Shown here: positions 45,679 through 54,357 of the stretch, piece by piece
Layout: each line of letters starts with the position of its first letter
Position numbering within the stretch: the first letter of the stretch is position 1
Assembly (NCBI RefSeq): GCF_036924745.1
Contig: NZ_JAZHSD010000001.1
Location: forward strand, 620,001-684,000
DNA from: Bradyrhizobium sp. AZCC 1693
GTDB lineage: Bacteria; Pseudomonadota; Alphaproteobacteria; Rhizobiales; Xanthobacteraceae
Length of the DNA: 64,000 nt
Direction of reading: 5' to 3'
Position numbers and translations under genes: made by a program
Notes under the pieces: model-generated
The model's database searches: none
What the model was told of the DNA's origin: nothing
What the model saw: only the letters and a program-made list of their open reading frames with translations

Positions 45679-46892
45679 CGATTTCCTCCAGGCCGCTCGC
45701 GGGGCTGAAGGTGCTTGATTTCGGTCACACCATCATGGGGCCGTGCGCCGGCGTCGTATTTGCCGATCTCGGCGCCGACGTGGTGAAGATCGAGCCGGTC
45801 GACGGCGATCCGACGCGGCGGCTGCCGGGCTTCGCCGCCGGATTCTTCGCCACCTACAACCGCAACAAGCGCTCGATCGCGATCGACCTGAAACGGCCCG
45901 AGGGACAGGCAATCGTGCATCGGCTGGTCAGGGATGCCGACGTCGTGCTGGAGAACTTTGGCCCGGGCACGATCGAACGGCTGAAGTGCAGTTGGGAGGA
46001 GCTGCGCCAGATCAACCCGCGCCTCGTCTACCTCTCGATGAAAGGGTTCCTGAAGGGACCGTACGAAAACCGCGGCGCGCTCGACGAGGTGGTGCAGATG
46101 CAGTCCGGGCTCGCCTATATGACCGGGCCGCCCGGCCGGCCGTTGCGCGCCGGAGCACCGGTCATCGATATCCTCGGCGGCGTGTTCGGCGTGGTGGCCG
46201 CGCTATCAGCACTTCGCGAGCGCGACGCCACCGGCATCGGACAGAAGGTTGCGAGTTCTCTTTTCGAAAGCGCGACGTTCATGCTCGGTGCGTTGGTCGT
46301 CGGCAGTGCCGTGACCGGCGGACCGATGCCGCCGATGCCGGCCCGCAAGAATGCCTGGGGCGTATATGACGTCTTCACCGCTTCCGACGGCGGCCAGGTC
46401 TTCATCGGCTGCACGTCGGATGGACACTGGCAACGTTTCTGCGAGACCTTCGGCTTCGACGACTGGCGCGACGATCCACGGCTTGCGGGGAATTCCAGGC
46501 GGTGCGAGGCGCGCGAGTGGATGCTGCCCGAGCTCGAGCGGCGGATCACGAAATTGCCGCTCGATGAAATCCTTCAAAAGTGCGAGGCGGCGCGGGTGGC
46601 CTATTCGCGCGTCGGCCGGCCCGATGAATTGTCTATCGATCCGCATCTGCTTGCCCATGGCGGGCTGCTCGCGACCGCCGTTTCCGGACTTGGCGGCGGA
46701 CCGCTGGTCGGAATCCCCGCGCTTCCGGTGGAGTTCGGCGACGGGCGCGAACGCGCAGGCCTCGACCGCCAGCCGCCGAAGATCGGCGAGCACGCGCACG
46801 AGATTCTGAGCGCAGCCGGATACTCGGAGCAGGAAATCATCGAACTGCGCGCGGCGGGTGTTCTCGGCGCGGCTGCGAGCACGCCCGCATAG
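45675..46892 (+). CDS. CaiB/BaiF family CoA transferase
   Basis: The 405-residue class III CoA transferase shows LDFGHTIMGP...LADLGADVVKIEP near the start, ENFGPGTIERLKCSWEEL, and the likely catalytic Asp165 in APVIDILGG. It moves CoA between carboxylic acids through a covalent aspartyl-CoA thioester. It overlaps the lyase gene (ATGA) and precedes the uptake-protein gene, so it probably activates the acid that the lyase then cleaves. Confidence 0.9.
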   Translation: MTISSRPLAGLKVLDFGHTIMGPCAGVVFADLGADVVKIEPVDGDPTRRLPGFAAGFFATYNRNKRSIAIDLKRPEGQAIVHRLVRDADVVLENFGPGTIERLKCSWEELRQINPRLVYLSMKGFLKGPYENRGALDEVVQMQSGLAYMTGPPGRPLRAGAPVIDILGGVFGVVAALSALRERDATGIGQKVASSLFESATFMLGALVVGSAVTGGPMPPMPARKNAWGVYDVFTASDGGQVFIGCTSDGHWQRFCETFGFDDWRDDPRLAGNSRRCEAREWMLPELERRITKLPLDEILQKCEAARVAYSRVGRPDELSIDPHLLAHGGLLATAVSGLGGGPLVGIPALPVEFGDGRERAGLDRQPPKIGEHAHEILSAAGYSEQEIIELRAAGVLGAAASTPA

Positions 46893-46968
46893 CGGCGAAC
46901 AAGACGAAGCGAACAAGAGCGGTCCAACCGCCTCGCGCAACGCAACTGGGTCAGGGAGGAAGCGGAGC

Positions 46969-47964
46969 ATGATTTCCGGCAAACTGGTTCGAGCGAAAGC
47001 TCGCATTCTCGGTGTGGCGACCGCGGCGCTTGCGTTGAGTGCGATCGCGTTGCCCGCCAAGGCTCAGCCTTATCCGTCGCGATCGATCACGATCCTCGTC
47101 GGCTATTCCGCGGGAGGGCAGGCCGACGCACTGGCCCGGATCATCGGCAAGCAGCTCGGCGAGAACCTCAAAGTATCCGTCGTCATCGAGAACAAGACGG
47201 GGGCCAACGGCATGATCGCAGCCCAGGCGGCCGCGCGCGCCGAGCCTGACGGACACACCATCCTCATGGTGACCGATGCGATGGTCACCATCGATCCGCA
47301 CCTTGCTACCAGCAATCACTTCGACCTTTCGACGGCGATGGAGCCGGTAATCAGCATCTCGTGGTCGCCGCTGCTGCTGGCTGCGGCCAACAATGTGCCG
47401 GTGAATTCGGTCGCCGAGCTGGTCGCGCTGGGCAGGCAAAAGACGCAGAACCTTAGCTTTGGCAGCTCGGGCAGCTCCACGCCGCACCGCCTCGCTGGCG
47501 AGATGTTGCAGAAGTACGGCGGCTTCACGATGACCCACATTCCCTACAAGGGAACGGCGGCCTCGGTGAACGATCTGCTGGGCGGGCAGATCCCGCTGCT
47601 GTTCGGCGCGCCCACGGCAGTGGAACCTCTGGCGAGCGCGGGAAAGATCAAGCTGCTCGGCGTCACGTCAGAGAAGCGATTCCCGTTGCTTCCGAACGTG
47701 CCGGCAATCAGCGAGACGTTCCCGCAATTCAAGATCATCAGCTATATCGGGTTCATGCTCCCAAAGAATACGCCAAAGCCGGTGATCGCCAGCTTGAACA
47801 AGGAAGTGAACCAGGTCCTTGCAACCGACTCGATGAGGGCCTGGCTGGACAAGCAGGGCATGGTCGCCGTCGGCGGTACGCCTGACGATTTCAAACGCCA
47901 GATCGAGGTCGACTATCAGGCGCGCGGCGAGCTTGTCCGGGCTCTCGGCATTACCGGCGAGTGA
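46969..47964 (+). CDS. Bug/TctC family periplasmic solute-binding protein
   Basis: The 331-residue product has a signal peptide (about 1-33, ending AKA-Q). The mature part starts with the family pattern YPSRSITILVGYSAGGQADALAR and has GANGMIAAQAAARAEPDGHT and HIPYKGTAASVNDLLGGQIP. Bug proteins bind small carboxylates for tripartite (TctABC) or other uptake. No TctA/TctB membrane genes are adjacent, which is common in this family. GGGAGGA precedes the ATG at 46969. It probably captures the acid degraded by this operon. Confidence 0.93.
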   Translation: MISGKLVRAKARILGVATAALALSAIALPAKAQPYPSRSITILVGYSAGGQADALARIIGKQLGENLKVSVVIENKTGANGMIAAQAAARAEPDGHTILMVTDAMVTIDPHLATSNHFDLSTAMEPVISISWSPLLLAAANNVPVNSVAELVALGRQKTQNLSFGSSGSSTPHRLAGEMLQKYGGFTMTHIPYKGTAASVNDLLGGQIPLLFGAPTAVEPLASAGKIKLLGVTSEKRFPLLPNVPAISETFPQFKIISYIGFMLPKNTPKPVIASLNKEVNQVLATDSMRAWLDKQGMVAVGGTPDDFKRQIEVDYQARGELVRALGITGE

Positions 47965-47977
47965 GCGAGGAAGCATT

Positions 47978-49933
47978 ATGGCAACGGTATCAAACGAACA
48001 GGTCCGGTTTGAGGGCCGTATCTTGTTCCTGTCTGAAGACGCGGACGTGGTGGAGAGCCAGTTGCTGGGGGCGGATGTCTCGCTGGCCGATGCGTTGCCG
48101 TTGCGCAGCGACGTGTCGACCGACGAGATCACTCCGGCCTGGATCTGCTACTATTACGACGAAAAGCTCGGGGAATATCCTTATCTCGGGCTGGAATGCG
48201 GTCAGCGAACGCCGGTGTCTGCCGGCAGCGTCAAGGCTGGCGGGTTCGGCGTGACGGTGGCGGGGCGGCGCTACGGCAAGGGCTCGTCACGCGAGGCCAG
48301 CCCCTTTGCCGAGTGGTGTGCCGGCATCAGGCTGGTGATTGCCGAAAGTTTTGAACGTATCTATCGGCAAAACTGCCGTAACCTCGGCATCTACACCTCG
48401 ACCGATTTCGGGTTGATCGAACGCATCCGACGCGGCGAGAGCATTCCTATCAGCGAGTTCACGCAAGGAGAGGACGAACTCACGGCCGAGCTCATTCGCC
48501 GAGGAGGGTTGTTCAAGCTGGCGCGCGCGCGAAAGGACGGATGGTCGCCGACCACGCATGCCATCGCACCGCGGCCGATGACCTATGCCGAAAAGATCAT
48601 AGCACGTGCTTCCGTCGGCCATTCCGGGGCGGTTCGTGCCGGGGACGCAATTTTCGCAAGGGCGGATTGGCGCTACGCCCATGAATATGTATCGCCGATG
48701 TGCATCAGCTTTCTCCAACGCGAGATGGGCGACCAGATCACACTGCATGATCGCGCGAGTATCGTCTGCTTTGGCGATCACTTGCCCTTCATCCACCGGA
48801 GCATATCACCGGAGCGCCGCGCGCGAGGGCTGCTCGAAGCGGCTCAGGCATTGGCCAAGGTTCAAAAGCAGTTCTGCGAGACGTACGGGCTGCGGTTGCA
48901 CGGCTACCTAGCGGACCGTGACGGCTCGGAAGGCATCAGCCATTCGATCATGACCGAGCGTTACGTCCGGCCTGGTCAATTGGTCGTCGGCACCGACTCC
49001 CATACGCCCCACTGCGGCGCATTGGGGGCTTTGGCCTTTGGTATCGGTACGTCCGAGATGGCGAACGCATGGGTGACGGGAGAAGTGCGCGTTGAAGTCC
49101 CTCGGACATGCCGTGTGCGGCTCAATGGCCGGCTTCCGGCAGGCGTTGAGGCGAAGGATATCGTTCTGCATTTGTTGCGTTTGCCCTATGTGCGCGAGGG
49201 AAAGGCAATCGGTCAGGTGATCGAGTACTGCGGCGAAGCCTTGTCGGGCCTGTCCACTGACGAGCGCGCGACCCTGACCAACATGGTGGCTGAGATCGGC
49301 GGCTTCAGTGGAATTGTCGTGCCTGACGAAGAGACACGCCGCTTTGTGAGGGACCGCCGTGGCACCGACTTGCAACTGGAGCCCTGGATGTGCAGCGACG
49401 AGGGCGCCGAATTGGCACACATCATCGAAGTCGAGTGCGGCAGGCTCGAGCCGATGCTGGCGAGGCCTGGCGATCCCGGTCACGGCATTGCCATATCGGA
49501 ATTGGCCGAGACGGTGGGGATCGATATCGCCTATGGTGGCTCATGTACGGGCGGCAAGCGTGAAGACCTGTTGCATTACCATGCCGTGCTGGAATGGGCG
49601 GCGCAACGGGGCATGCGAATAGCTCCCGGCACACGCTTCTTTCTCCAGTTCGGCAGCCAGGATGTCCGCGACTATTGCGTCGAGAGCGGAATGTTTGACG
49701 TGTTTGAACGCATGGGCGTCGAACTGATCGAGCCGGGATGTGGCGCGTGTGTGAACGCCGGTCCCGGCGTCTCCGAGCGAGCCGAACAGGTGACAGTGAG
49801 CGCGATCAACCGCAATTTTCCGGGGCGTTCCGGGCCAGGACAGGTCTGGCTGGCGAGCCCGTCCACAGTGGCGGCCAGTGCGATTGCGGGCCGCATTGTG
49901 AGCTTTGAGCAATTGCGGGCGAAGGCGCCGTAA
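47978..49933 (+). CDS. aconitase-family hydratase with swivel domain first
   Basis: The 651-residue protein fuses both halves of an isopropylmalate-isomerase-type enzyme in swapped order. The LeuD-like swivel domain comes first (VSTDEITPA at 47-55, RYGKGSSREASPFAEWC at 98-114) and the LeuC-like [4Fe-4S] domain second (TYAEKIIARA near 217; VVGTDSHTPHCGALGALAFGIGTSEMA; Cys ligands in GGSCTGG and GCGACVN). Canonical aconitases have the swivel domain last. Such enzymes add water to or move OH on unsaturated di- or tricarboxylates. It starts 13 bp after the Bug gene and is probably the pathway's hydratase. Confidence 0.85.
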   Translation: MATVSNEQVRFEGRILFLSEDADVVESQLLGADVSLADALPLRSDVSTDEITPAWICYYYDEKLGEYPYLGLECGQRTPVSAGSVKAGGFGVTVAGRRYGKGSSREASPFAEWCAGIRLVIAESFERIYRQNCRNLGIYTSTDFGLIERIRRGESIPISEFTQGEDELTAELIRRGGLFKLARARKDGWSPTTHAIAPRPMTYAEKIIARASVGHSGAVRAGDAIFARADWRYAHEYVSPMCISFLQREMGDQITLHDRASIVCFGDHLPFIHRSISPERRARGLLEAAQALAKVQKQFCETYGLRLHGYLADRDGSEGISHSIMTERYVRPGQLVVGTDSHTPHCGALGALAFGIGTSEMANAWVTGEVRVEVPRTCRVRLNGRLPAGVEAKDIVLHLLRLPYVREGKAIGQVIEYCGEALSGLSTDERATLTNMVAEIGGFSGIVVPDEETRRFVRDRRGTDLQLEPWMCSDEGAELAHIIEVECGRLEPMLARPGDPGHGIAISELAETVGIDIAYGGSCTGGKREDLLHYHAVLEWAAQRGMRIAPGTRFFLQFGSQDVRDYCVESGMFDVFERMGVELIEPGCGACVNAGPGVSERAEQVTVSAINRNFPGRSGPGQVWLASPSTVAASAIAGRIVSFEQLRAKAP

Positions 49934-49990
49934 CTTTGTAACGCCGACGCGGCTGTAATTCCTGCTTCGTCGAGTTGCCGCCGTGTCTTC

Positions 49991-50440
49991 TCAAGCGCTC
50001 TTTGGTTTCTTCCGGGCAGCTCGCGCCGAAATGTTCAGCGCCGCGGCCTCGCGAATGAGCGCCTTCAACGCCTTTTCATCGATCTTGTCGCCCTTATGAA
50101 AATCGATGGCGCGCCTGGTGTTGCCTTCGAGGCTGGAGTTGAAGAGGTCTGTCGGGTCGTCCAGCGCGGCGCCCCTGGCGAAGGTCATCTTCACCACGGC
50201 CTTGTAGGTCTCGCCGGTGCAGATGATGCCGTCGTGCTCCCACACCGGAACGCCCCGCCACTTCCATTCCTCGACCACGTCGGGGACGGCCTGCTTGATG
50301 ATGCTCCGGATACGCGCGAGCGTCTCGCCGCGCCAATCGCCCAGCTCCTTGATTCTCGCATCGATGTGCTGAGATGGAGAGGCTGCGCTTTTTGCTTCGC
50401 TTGCGCCGCTTTTCTTCATGCCTGTTGTCGCCTTCTTCAT
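49991..50440 (-). CDS. DUF1801 family protein
   Basis: The 149-residue product has a Lys/Ala-rich leader and then the DUF1801 (YdhG-like) domain: IIKQAVPDVVEEWKWRGVPVWEHDGIICTGETYKAVVKMTFARGA. Function unknown. The ATG at 50440 has GGAG about 10 bases upstream; a GTG at 50461 overlapping the upstream stop would add 7 residues. It follows a second DUF1801 gene. Confidence 0.85.
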   Translation of the reverse strand: MKKATTGMKKSGASEAKSAASPSQHIDARIKELGDWRGETLARIRSIIKQAVPDVVEEWKWRGVPVWEHDGIICTGETYKAVVKMTFARGAALDDPTDLFNSSLEGNTRRAIDFHKGDKIDEKALKALIREAAALNISARAARKKPKSA

Positions 50441-50457
50441 GGCTGTTGTCGCTCCGC

Positions 50458-50916
50458 TCACATTCGTTCGCCGGGCAATTGGCTGGCCTGCTTCACCCAG
50501 GCGGCGAGCTGAGCTTCGTCAAGCTGCTCGTCCTCGCGAATGTCGACATAGCGCACTTCCTTGTGCTTGGACTCGCCGGGTGGGAGAGGGCGCAGCGACG
50601 TGCCGCGGAAGAACGTCACTTTGACGTACTTCGTGAAGCAGTGAAAGCTGAGGAACCAGCCGCCCTGATCCTCGGCGCCATAAAAGGGCGAGTTCCATTT
50701 GACGGCCTTGCGTACGCCGGGGACGGTGCGCACGATGAGCGCATCGAGGTGGCGGCCGACGTCGCGTTTCCAGGCCGGCATAGCCGAGATGTAGGCCTGC
50801 ACGGGAGCGTCGCCGTCTCCCTTCGCGATCTGCGGATTGCCGCCTGAGAGCAGGACAGGCTTTGCGGCGGCCTTATTTGCCACCTTCGCCGACTTCGCGG
50901 ACGTCTTGCCGGCCAT
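50458..50916 (-). CDS. DUF1801 family protein (second copy)
   Basis: The 152-residue product has a Lys/Ala-rich leader, then ISAMPAWKRDVGRHLDALIVRTVPGVRKAVKWNSPFYG...GWFLSFHCFTKYVKVTFFRGTSL, the DUF1801 pattern. It is paralogous to the adjacent downstream gene, so the pair probably arose by duplication. The start at 50916 is chosen at MAGKTSAKS; upstream codons are not family-like. Confidence 0.85.
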   Translation of the reverse strand: MAGKTSAKSAKVANKAAAKPVLLSGGNPQIAKGDGDAPVQAYISAMPAWKRDVGRHLDALIVRTVPGVRKAVKWNSPFYGAEDQGGWFLSFHCFTKYVKVTFFRGTSLRPLPPGESKHKEVRYVDIREDEQLDEAQLAAWVKQASQLPGERM

Positions 50917-50926
50917 TGCGTCCCAC

Positions 50927-51148
50927 CTATCCGCTGATACCTCGCGCGCTACGCCATTTGGCGGCATAGGGCAGCGCGAACATGTAGAGTCCAGTGAGCA
51001 GAAGCAAGATCAGCGGGAACAGCGCCAGAAGGCCTACCCAGATCGCTTGTTTCTCCTGCACCATGGCGACGACGTTGGCGATCACGGCCACCGTGAAGGC
51101 AATGGACAGCCAGCGGTGGATTTGCCGAATAGACATATTCCAGTTCAA
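50927..51148 (-). CDS. small two-helix membrane protein
   Basis: The 73-residue product (LNWNMSIRQIHRWLS...) has two hydrophobic helices at about 15-32 and 40-60 and a basic C-terminus. The TTG at 51148 is preferred because AGGGAGG lies 5 bases upstream; an ATG 4 codons in (51136) is the alternative. It lies between the DUF1801 pair and the ArsR-AHSA1 module on the same strand. Function unknown. Confidence 0.65.
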   Translation of the reverse strand: MNWNMSIRQIHRWLSIAFTVAVIANVVAMVQEKQAIWVGLLALFPLILLLLTGLYMFALPYAAKWRSARGISG

Positions 51149-51194
51149 TGAGACCTCCCTTGATTTCAACGGCCGGAGCGCGACGCGGCGGATT

Positions 51195-51626
51195 TCAGTC
51201 CGCCCGCGCCAATACCTCCTCCAGCTTCGCGAAGAACTGCTGCCATCCGACCTTGGCGCCGCCAAAGGCCTGCTTCTGATCCGGCCGAAAGCCCGTCTGC
51301 TCCATGCGCAGCAGCGTCCCCGCGCGCGTTGCGGTAAGCGTAAACGTCACCACGCTCTGCAGATTGAAGGCCGCATCCTCGTGCTTGAAATTCCAGGTGT
51401 AGGACAGCTCTTTGTTCGGCTCGATGGCGAGCACCTCGCAGTCCAGCACGCCGCCCCAGTCGCCGCGAAGATTGAAACGGTGGCCCACGGCCGGCTTGAA
51501 GTCGTTCTTCATCAGCCATTCCTCGATCAAATGCGGCTGCGTGAGCGCGCGCCAGAGTTTTTCAGGCGGATGAGGCATCTCGCGTTCGACGACGACGGAG
51601 CGGGTTTCGGTTGCAGTATTGGTCAT
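51195..51626 (-). CDS. SRPBCC (AHSA1-type) domain protein
   Basis: The 143-residue product reads VVEREMPHPPEKLWRALTQPHLIEEWLMKNDFKPAVGHRFNLRG, a classic AHSA1/SRPBCC start, and ends with GGAKVGWQQFFAKLEEVL. It overlaps the upstream ArsR gene by ATGA. This is the second ArsR-AHSA1 pair in the window, on the opposite strand from the first. Confidence 0.88.
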   Translation of the reverse strand: MTNTATETRSVVVEREMPHPPEKLWRALTQPHLIEEWLMKNDFKPAVGHRFNLRGDWGGVLDCEVLAIEPNKELSYTWNFKHEDAAFNLQSVVTFTLTATRAGTLLRMEQTGFRPDQKQAFGGAKVGWQQFFAKLEEVLARAD

Positions 51627-51946
51627 TGGTCCATCCGTTTGAGTAGATCTTCGAGATCGTCGAATTTCCGCTGCCAGAACCCCGCCATCTCGCTTGTCCA
51701 GTCGATCAGCGGGGCCAGGGCGCCGAGTTGCGCGCTATAGTGCGTCTGTCGGCCTTTGTGGCGGTCGCGCACCAGCCCGGCCTGCTTGAGAACGCCGAGA
51801 TGTTTTGAGACCGCCGGTTGCGAGATCCCGGCCCGCGCCGTCAGGGCCCCCACCGTCTGCTCTCCCTCGCGGCACAGCCGCTCGAAGATCGCCCGGCGGG
51901 TGGGATCGGCGAGGGTTTTGAAAAGCACATCATGGGCGTTCGGCAT
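51623..51946 (-). CDS. ArsR family regulator
   Basis: The 107-residue winged-helix protein reads VLFKTLADPTRRAIFERLCREGEQTVGALTARAGISQPAVSKHLGVLKQAGLV. It has no metal-binding Cys pair. It heads the ArsR-AHSA1 operon, and its upstream region carries inverted repeats built on GGTTAT. Confidence 0.9.
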   Translation of the reverse strand: MPNAHDVLFKTLADPTRRAIFERLCREGEQTVGALTARAGISQPAVSKHLGVLKQAGLVRDRHKGRQTHYSAQLGALAPLIDWTSEMAGFWQRKFDDLEDLLKRMDQ

Positions 51947-51955
51947 CTGGGATCG

Positions 51956-52008
51956 ATAACCCCTGGGTTATTGATTGATCCATAACCGATGAGATATGAA
52001 TTAGTCAA
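51956..52008 (-). promoter_or_regulatory. promoter and GGTTAT-type operators for the ArsR-AHSA1 operon
   Basis: The palindrome ATAACCC-CT-GGGTTAT (51956-51971) lies 10 bp before the ArsR start. A second repeat, GGTTAT-N10-ATAACC (51966-51987), shares its right arm. On the minus strand TTGACT (52003-52008) and TTATGG with 17-bp spacing could be the promoter, overlapping the outer operator arm. Confidence 0.6.
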
Positions 52009-52238
52009 GTGACAATGCAAGGAGGCATGAAGAGACGGCATGAAATCGCCCCAAGGCGGCCACGTCTTTAGAAAGTTACCATACCTCATTGGTTATGTAT
52101 AAGCGCCGGACCGGCCGCGCCGTCCCCCGCGAGCGCGGGGCTTGCGGATGCGACCACCGATGGCCTGGTCGCTGGCGCGTTGTCGGGGATGGGCGGGATG
52201 GCCATATGCCGAACATCTCGACACGAGGGGAGGGTTTT

Positions 52239-52874
52239 ATGGGAGATGGCAGCCGTCGGGCCCATTGGGAAAATGTCTACACCACGAAGGGCGAAAATGA
52301 GGTCAGCTGGTTTCAGCAGATTCCGGCGCCTTCGCTCGAATTGATCGTGCAGGCGGGGGCCACCAGCAAGTCAGCCATCATCGATATTGGCGGCGGCGCT
52401 TCGCGGCTGGTCGACCATCTCGTCGAGCAGGGGTTTGAGGATATTACCGTGCTCGATATATCAGGCGCGGCGCTGAAGGTTGCCAAAAGCCGCCTTGAGA
52501 GCCGCGTTGGCGCCAGCGCCGGACGGGTTAGCTGGATCGTTGCGGACGCGACAACCTGGGAGCCGGCCAAGCCCTGCGACATCTGGCACGACCGGGCGGC
52601 GTTCCACTTTCTCACCGAGGCGAGCGATCGCGCCGCCTACGTCGCGTGCCTTGGGCGCGGCCTGAAAATCGGCGGGCACGCCATCATCGCCACCTTCGCG
52701 CTCGACGGCCCTGAAAAGTGCAGCGGCCTGCCGGTCGTCCGCTATGACAGCGCGAGCCTGGGGCGGACGCTCGGCACTGCGTTCAAGCTGGTGCACACGC
52801 AACGGCACGAGCACGCGACCCCGTGGGACTCCCGGCAGATCTTCCAGTTCAGCGTATTCAGGCGCGAGGGCTGA
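52239..52874 (+). CDS. class I SAM-dependent methyltransferase
   Basis: The 211-residue product begins HWENVYTTKGENEVSWFQ, typical of a thiopurine-methyltransferase-like/UbiE-like subgroup. The SAM motif I is IIDIGGGASRLVDHL near residue 47-61, and ITVLDISGAAL (motif II) follows. No membrane part. The ATG at 52239 has GAGGGGAGGG upstream. Substrate unknown. It is divergent from the ArsR operon and convergent with the Csp gene. Confidence 0.85.
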   Translation: MGDGSRRAHWENVYTTKGENEVSWFQQIPAPSLELIVQAGATSKSAIIDIGGGASRLVDHLVEQGFEDITVLDISGAALKVAKSRLESRVGASAGRVSWIVADATTWEPAKPCDIWHDRAAFHFLTEASDRAAYVACLGRGLKIGGHAIIATFALDGPEKCSGLPVVRYDSASLGRTLGTAFKLVHTQRHEHATPWDSRQIFQFSVFRREG

Positions 52875-52890
52875 TCCGGATCCAAGCGCG

Positions 52891-53295
52891 TTAGTGCGCC
52901 ATGCCGCGTGCCACTTCCTGGCAGGCCTCCATGCAGCGGCGGCAGCTTTCCGCACAGATGCGGCAATGTTCATGCATGGCGGCGTGCGTCTGGCACTCGT
53001 CGGCGCAGAGCCGGCAGGCGGCGGCGCAGACGCTGAGCATGCGGCGCATCACTTCGTCATCGGAACCTGTCCTGCGGGTCAAGATGCGGCCGGTGATGTT
53101 GCAGATGTCGGCGCAATCCAGGTCCAGGCGAATGCACTGGGTCAACTCCTGCACCATGCGCTCCGACAGGCAGGCGTCGGCACAGGAGGTGCAGGTCTGG
53201 GCGCAGGAATAACATTCCTCGATGCAGCGGATCAGGGCGTCGTTGATCTGGCCTTGGACGGCGGGGTGGGTGCCAATCATTTCGCGGGCGTGCAT
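52891..53295 (-). CDS. four-helix-bundle copper-storage protein (Csp/DUF326)
   Basis: The 134-residue helical protein carries 18 Cys spaced along four predicted helices (for example CIEECYSCAQTCTSCADAC at 24-42 and CRICAESCRRCMEAC near the end). That is the pattern of Csp proteins, which pack many Cu(I) ions inside the bundle. No Tat or Sec signal is visible, so it resembles the cytosolic Csp3 type. The start at 53295 is MHAREM. It lies next to the Cus cluster but on the opposite strand. Confidence 0.87.
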   Translation of the reverse strand: MHAREMIGTHPAVQGQINDALIRCIEECYSCAQTCTSCADACLSERMVQELTQCIRLDLDCADICNITGRILTRRTGSDDEVMRRMLSVCAAACRLCADECQTHAAMHEHCRICAESCRRCMEACQEVARGMAH

Positions 53296-53496
53296 GGTGG
53301 TGCTCCTCGCTGGCGGGCGGACCGCCACCTGGGCGGTCGTTATTTCAAGTCGCGGCGCTCCGGAAGGTTCGACCCGGTAACCGTGAAATCGAGCACCCCA
53401 ATTCGATCCATCGCAAGGGCGGAATGTTAAGGAAGCTGGCGGATTCGTGATGGAACTTTGCTTTCCATCCAGGCAAGGCTGTGCGAAGTTGCCCTC

Positions 53497-53871
53497 GTGA
53501 AACGTTCGATCCATCTTTGCTGGCTGCTGGCGGTCCTCGTGATCGTCGGCCTCGTCATCGCCCCGCTCACGGCGCGGGCGAATGCGGGCGCGACGGCATC
53601 GATGGCGATGACGTCGATGTCCGGCGACGAGGCTGATATGTCCGAGGACATGCCGTGCTGCCCGGACAAGTCGGCGCCCGTCGATTGCGACCAGTGCCCG
53701 TTGATGGCGCTCTGCGTGTCGACGACGTTGCAGGCGCCGCTGCCGGCCGGCGTTGCCGAAATCCAGCCGGTCACGCTTCGGATGCTGCTTCCCGGCAGCG
53801 ATCCTGAAGTGGAAAGCGTTGGATACTCACCCCCTCCAAAACCTCCCCGGTCCCTGGTCCGTTCGGCGTAA
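53497..53871 (+). CDS. short exported protein with Cys cluster, first gene of the copper operon
   Basis: The 124-residue product starts at a GTG. A hydrophobic signal segment covers about 5-30. The mature part has a Met/Asp region (MAMTSMSGDEADMSEDM) and then CCPDKSAPVDCDQCPLMALC, which could bind Cu(I). I recall similar proteins beside cus/czc genes but know no function. A TTG at 53458 would add 13 residues. The FixH-like gene follows after 78 bp. Confidence 0.65.
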   Translation: MKRSIHLCWLLAVLVIVGLVIAPLTARANAGATASMAMTSMSGDEADMSEDMPCCPDKSAPVDCDQCPLMALCVSTTLQAPLPAGVAEIQPVTLRMLLPGSDPEVESVGYSPPPKPPRSLVRSA

Positions 53872-53949
53872 CGCCGGAGTCCCGCGGCGCTTTATGGCGT
53901 CCGCGCCCATGCCGCATCTGCGGTTGACCACAAGATCGAGGATATCACT

Positions 53950-54357
53950 ATGAAGGCCAATCAGTTTTCGCGCACCCTTTGGGTTGCGCTGACCGGCGCT
54001 GCCATGACCTGCGCCGCCACCGTCGCGCTTGCCGACATCAAGAATTACGAATTCAAACTGGTCGAACCGACCATCAAGGCCGGTCCCGACAAAACCATCA
54101 CCGTGAAACTCGTCGACAAGGCGACGGGCAAGCCTGTTGCGGATGCGGTCATCTTCGCCACGCGCCTCGACATGGCTCCGGATGGAATGCAGGAGATGGC
54201 CACCAAGGTCACCCCGATGCCGGGAACGGAGCCGGGCACCTACCGGTTCAAGGCCACGTTTGGCATGGCCGGCCGGTGGCAATTGTCGCTCGGTGCGAAG
54301 GTGCAGGGCGAAACCGGCACGGTCGAAAACAAACTCGTCATCCAGGCCGACCAATGA
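53950..54357 (+). CDS. FixH/YtkA-like periplasmic protein
   Basis: The 135-residue product has a signal peptide (about 1-28, ending ALA-D) and one immunoglobulin-like beta domain of the FixH/YtkA type (KNYEFKLVEPTIKAGPDKTITVKLVDKATGKPVADAVI...GTYRFKATFGMAGRWQLSL). Such proteins occur in copper and nickel efflux operons and may hand metal to the efflux pump. It overlaps the cusB-type gene by ATGA. Confidence 0.82.
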   Translation: MKANQFSRTLWVALTGAAMTCAATVALADIKNYEFKLVEPTIKAGPDKTITVKLVDKATGKPVADAVIFATRLDMAPDGMQEMATKVTPMPGTEPGTYRFKATFGMAGRWQLSLGAKVQGETGTVENKLVIQADQ

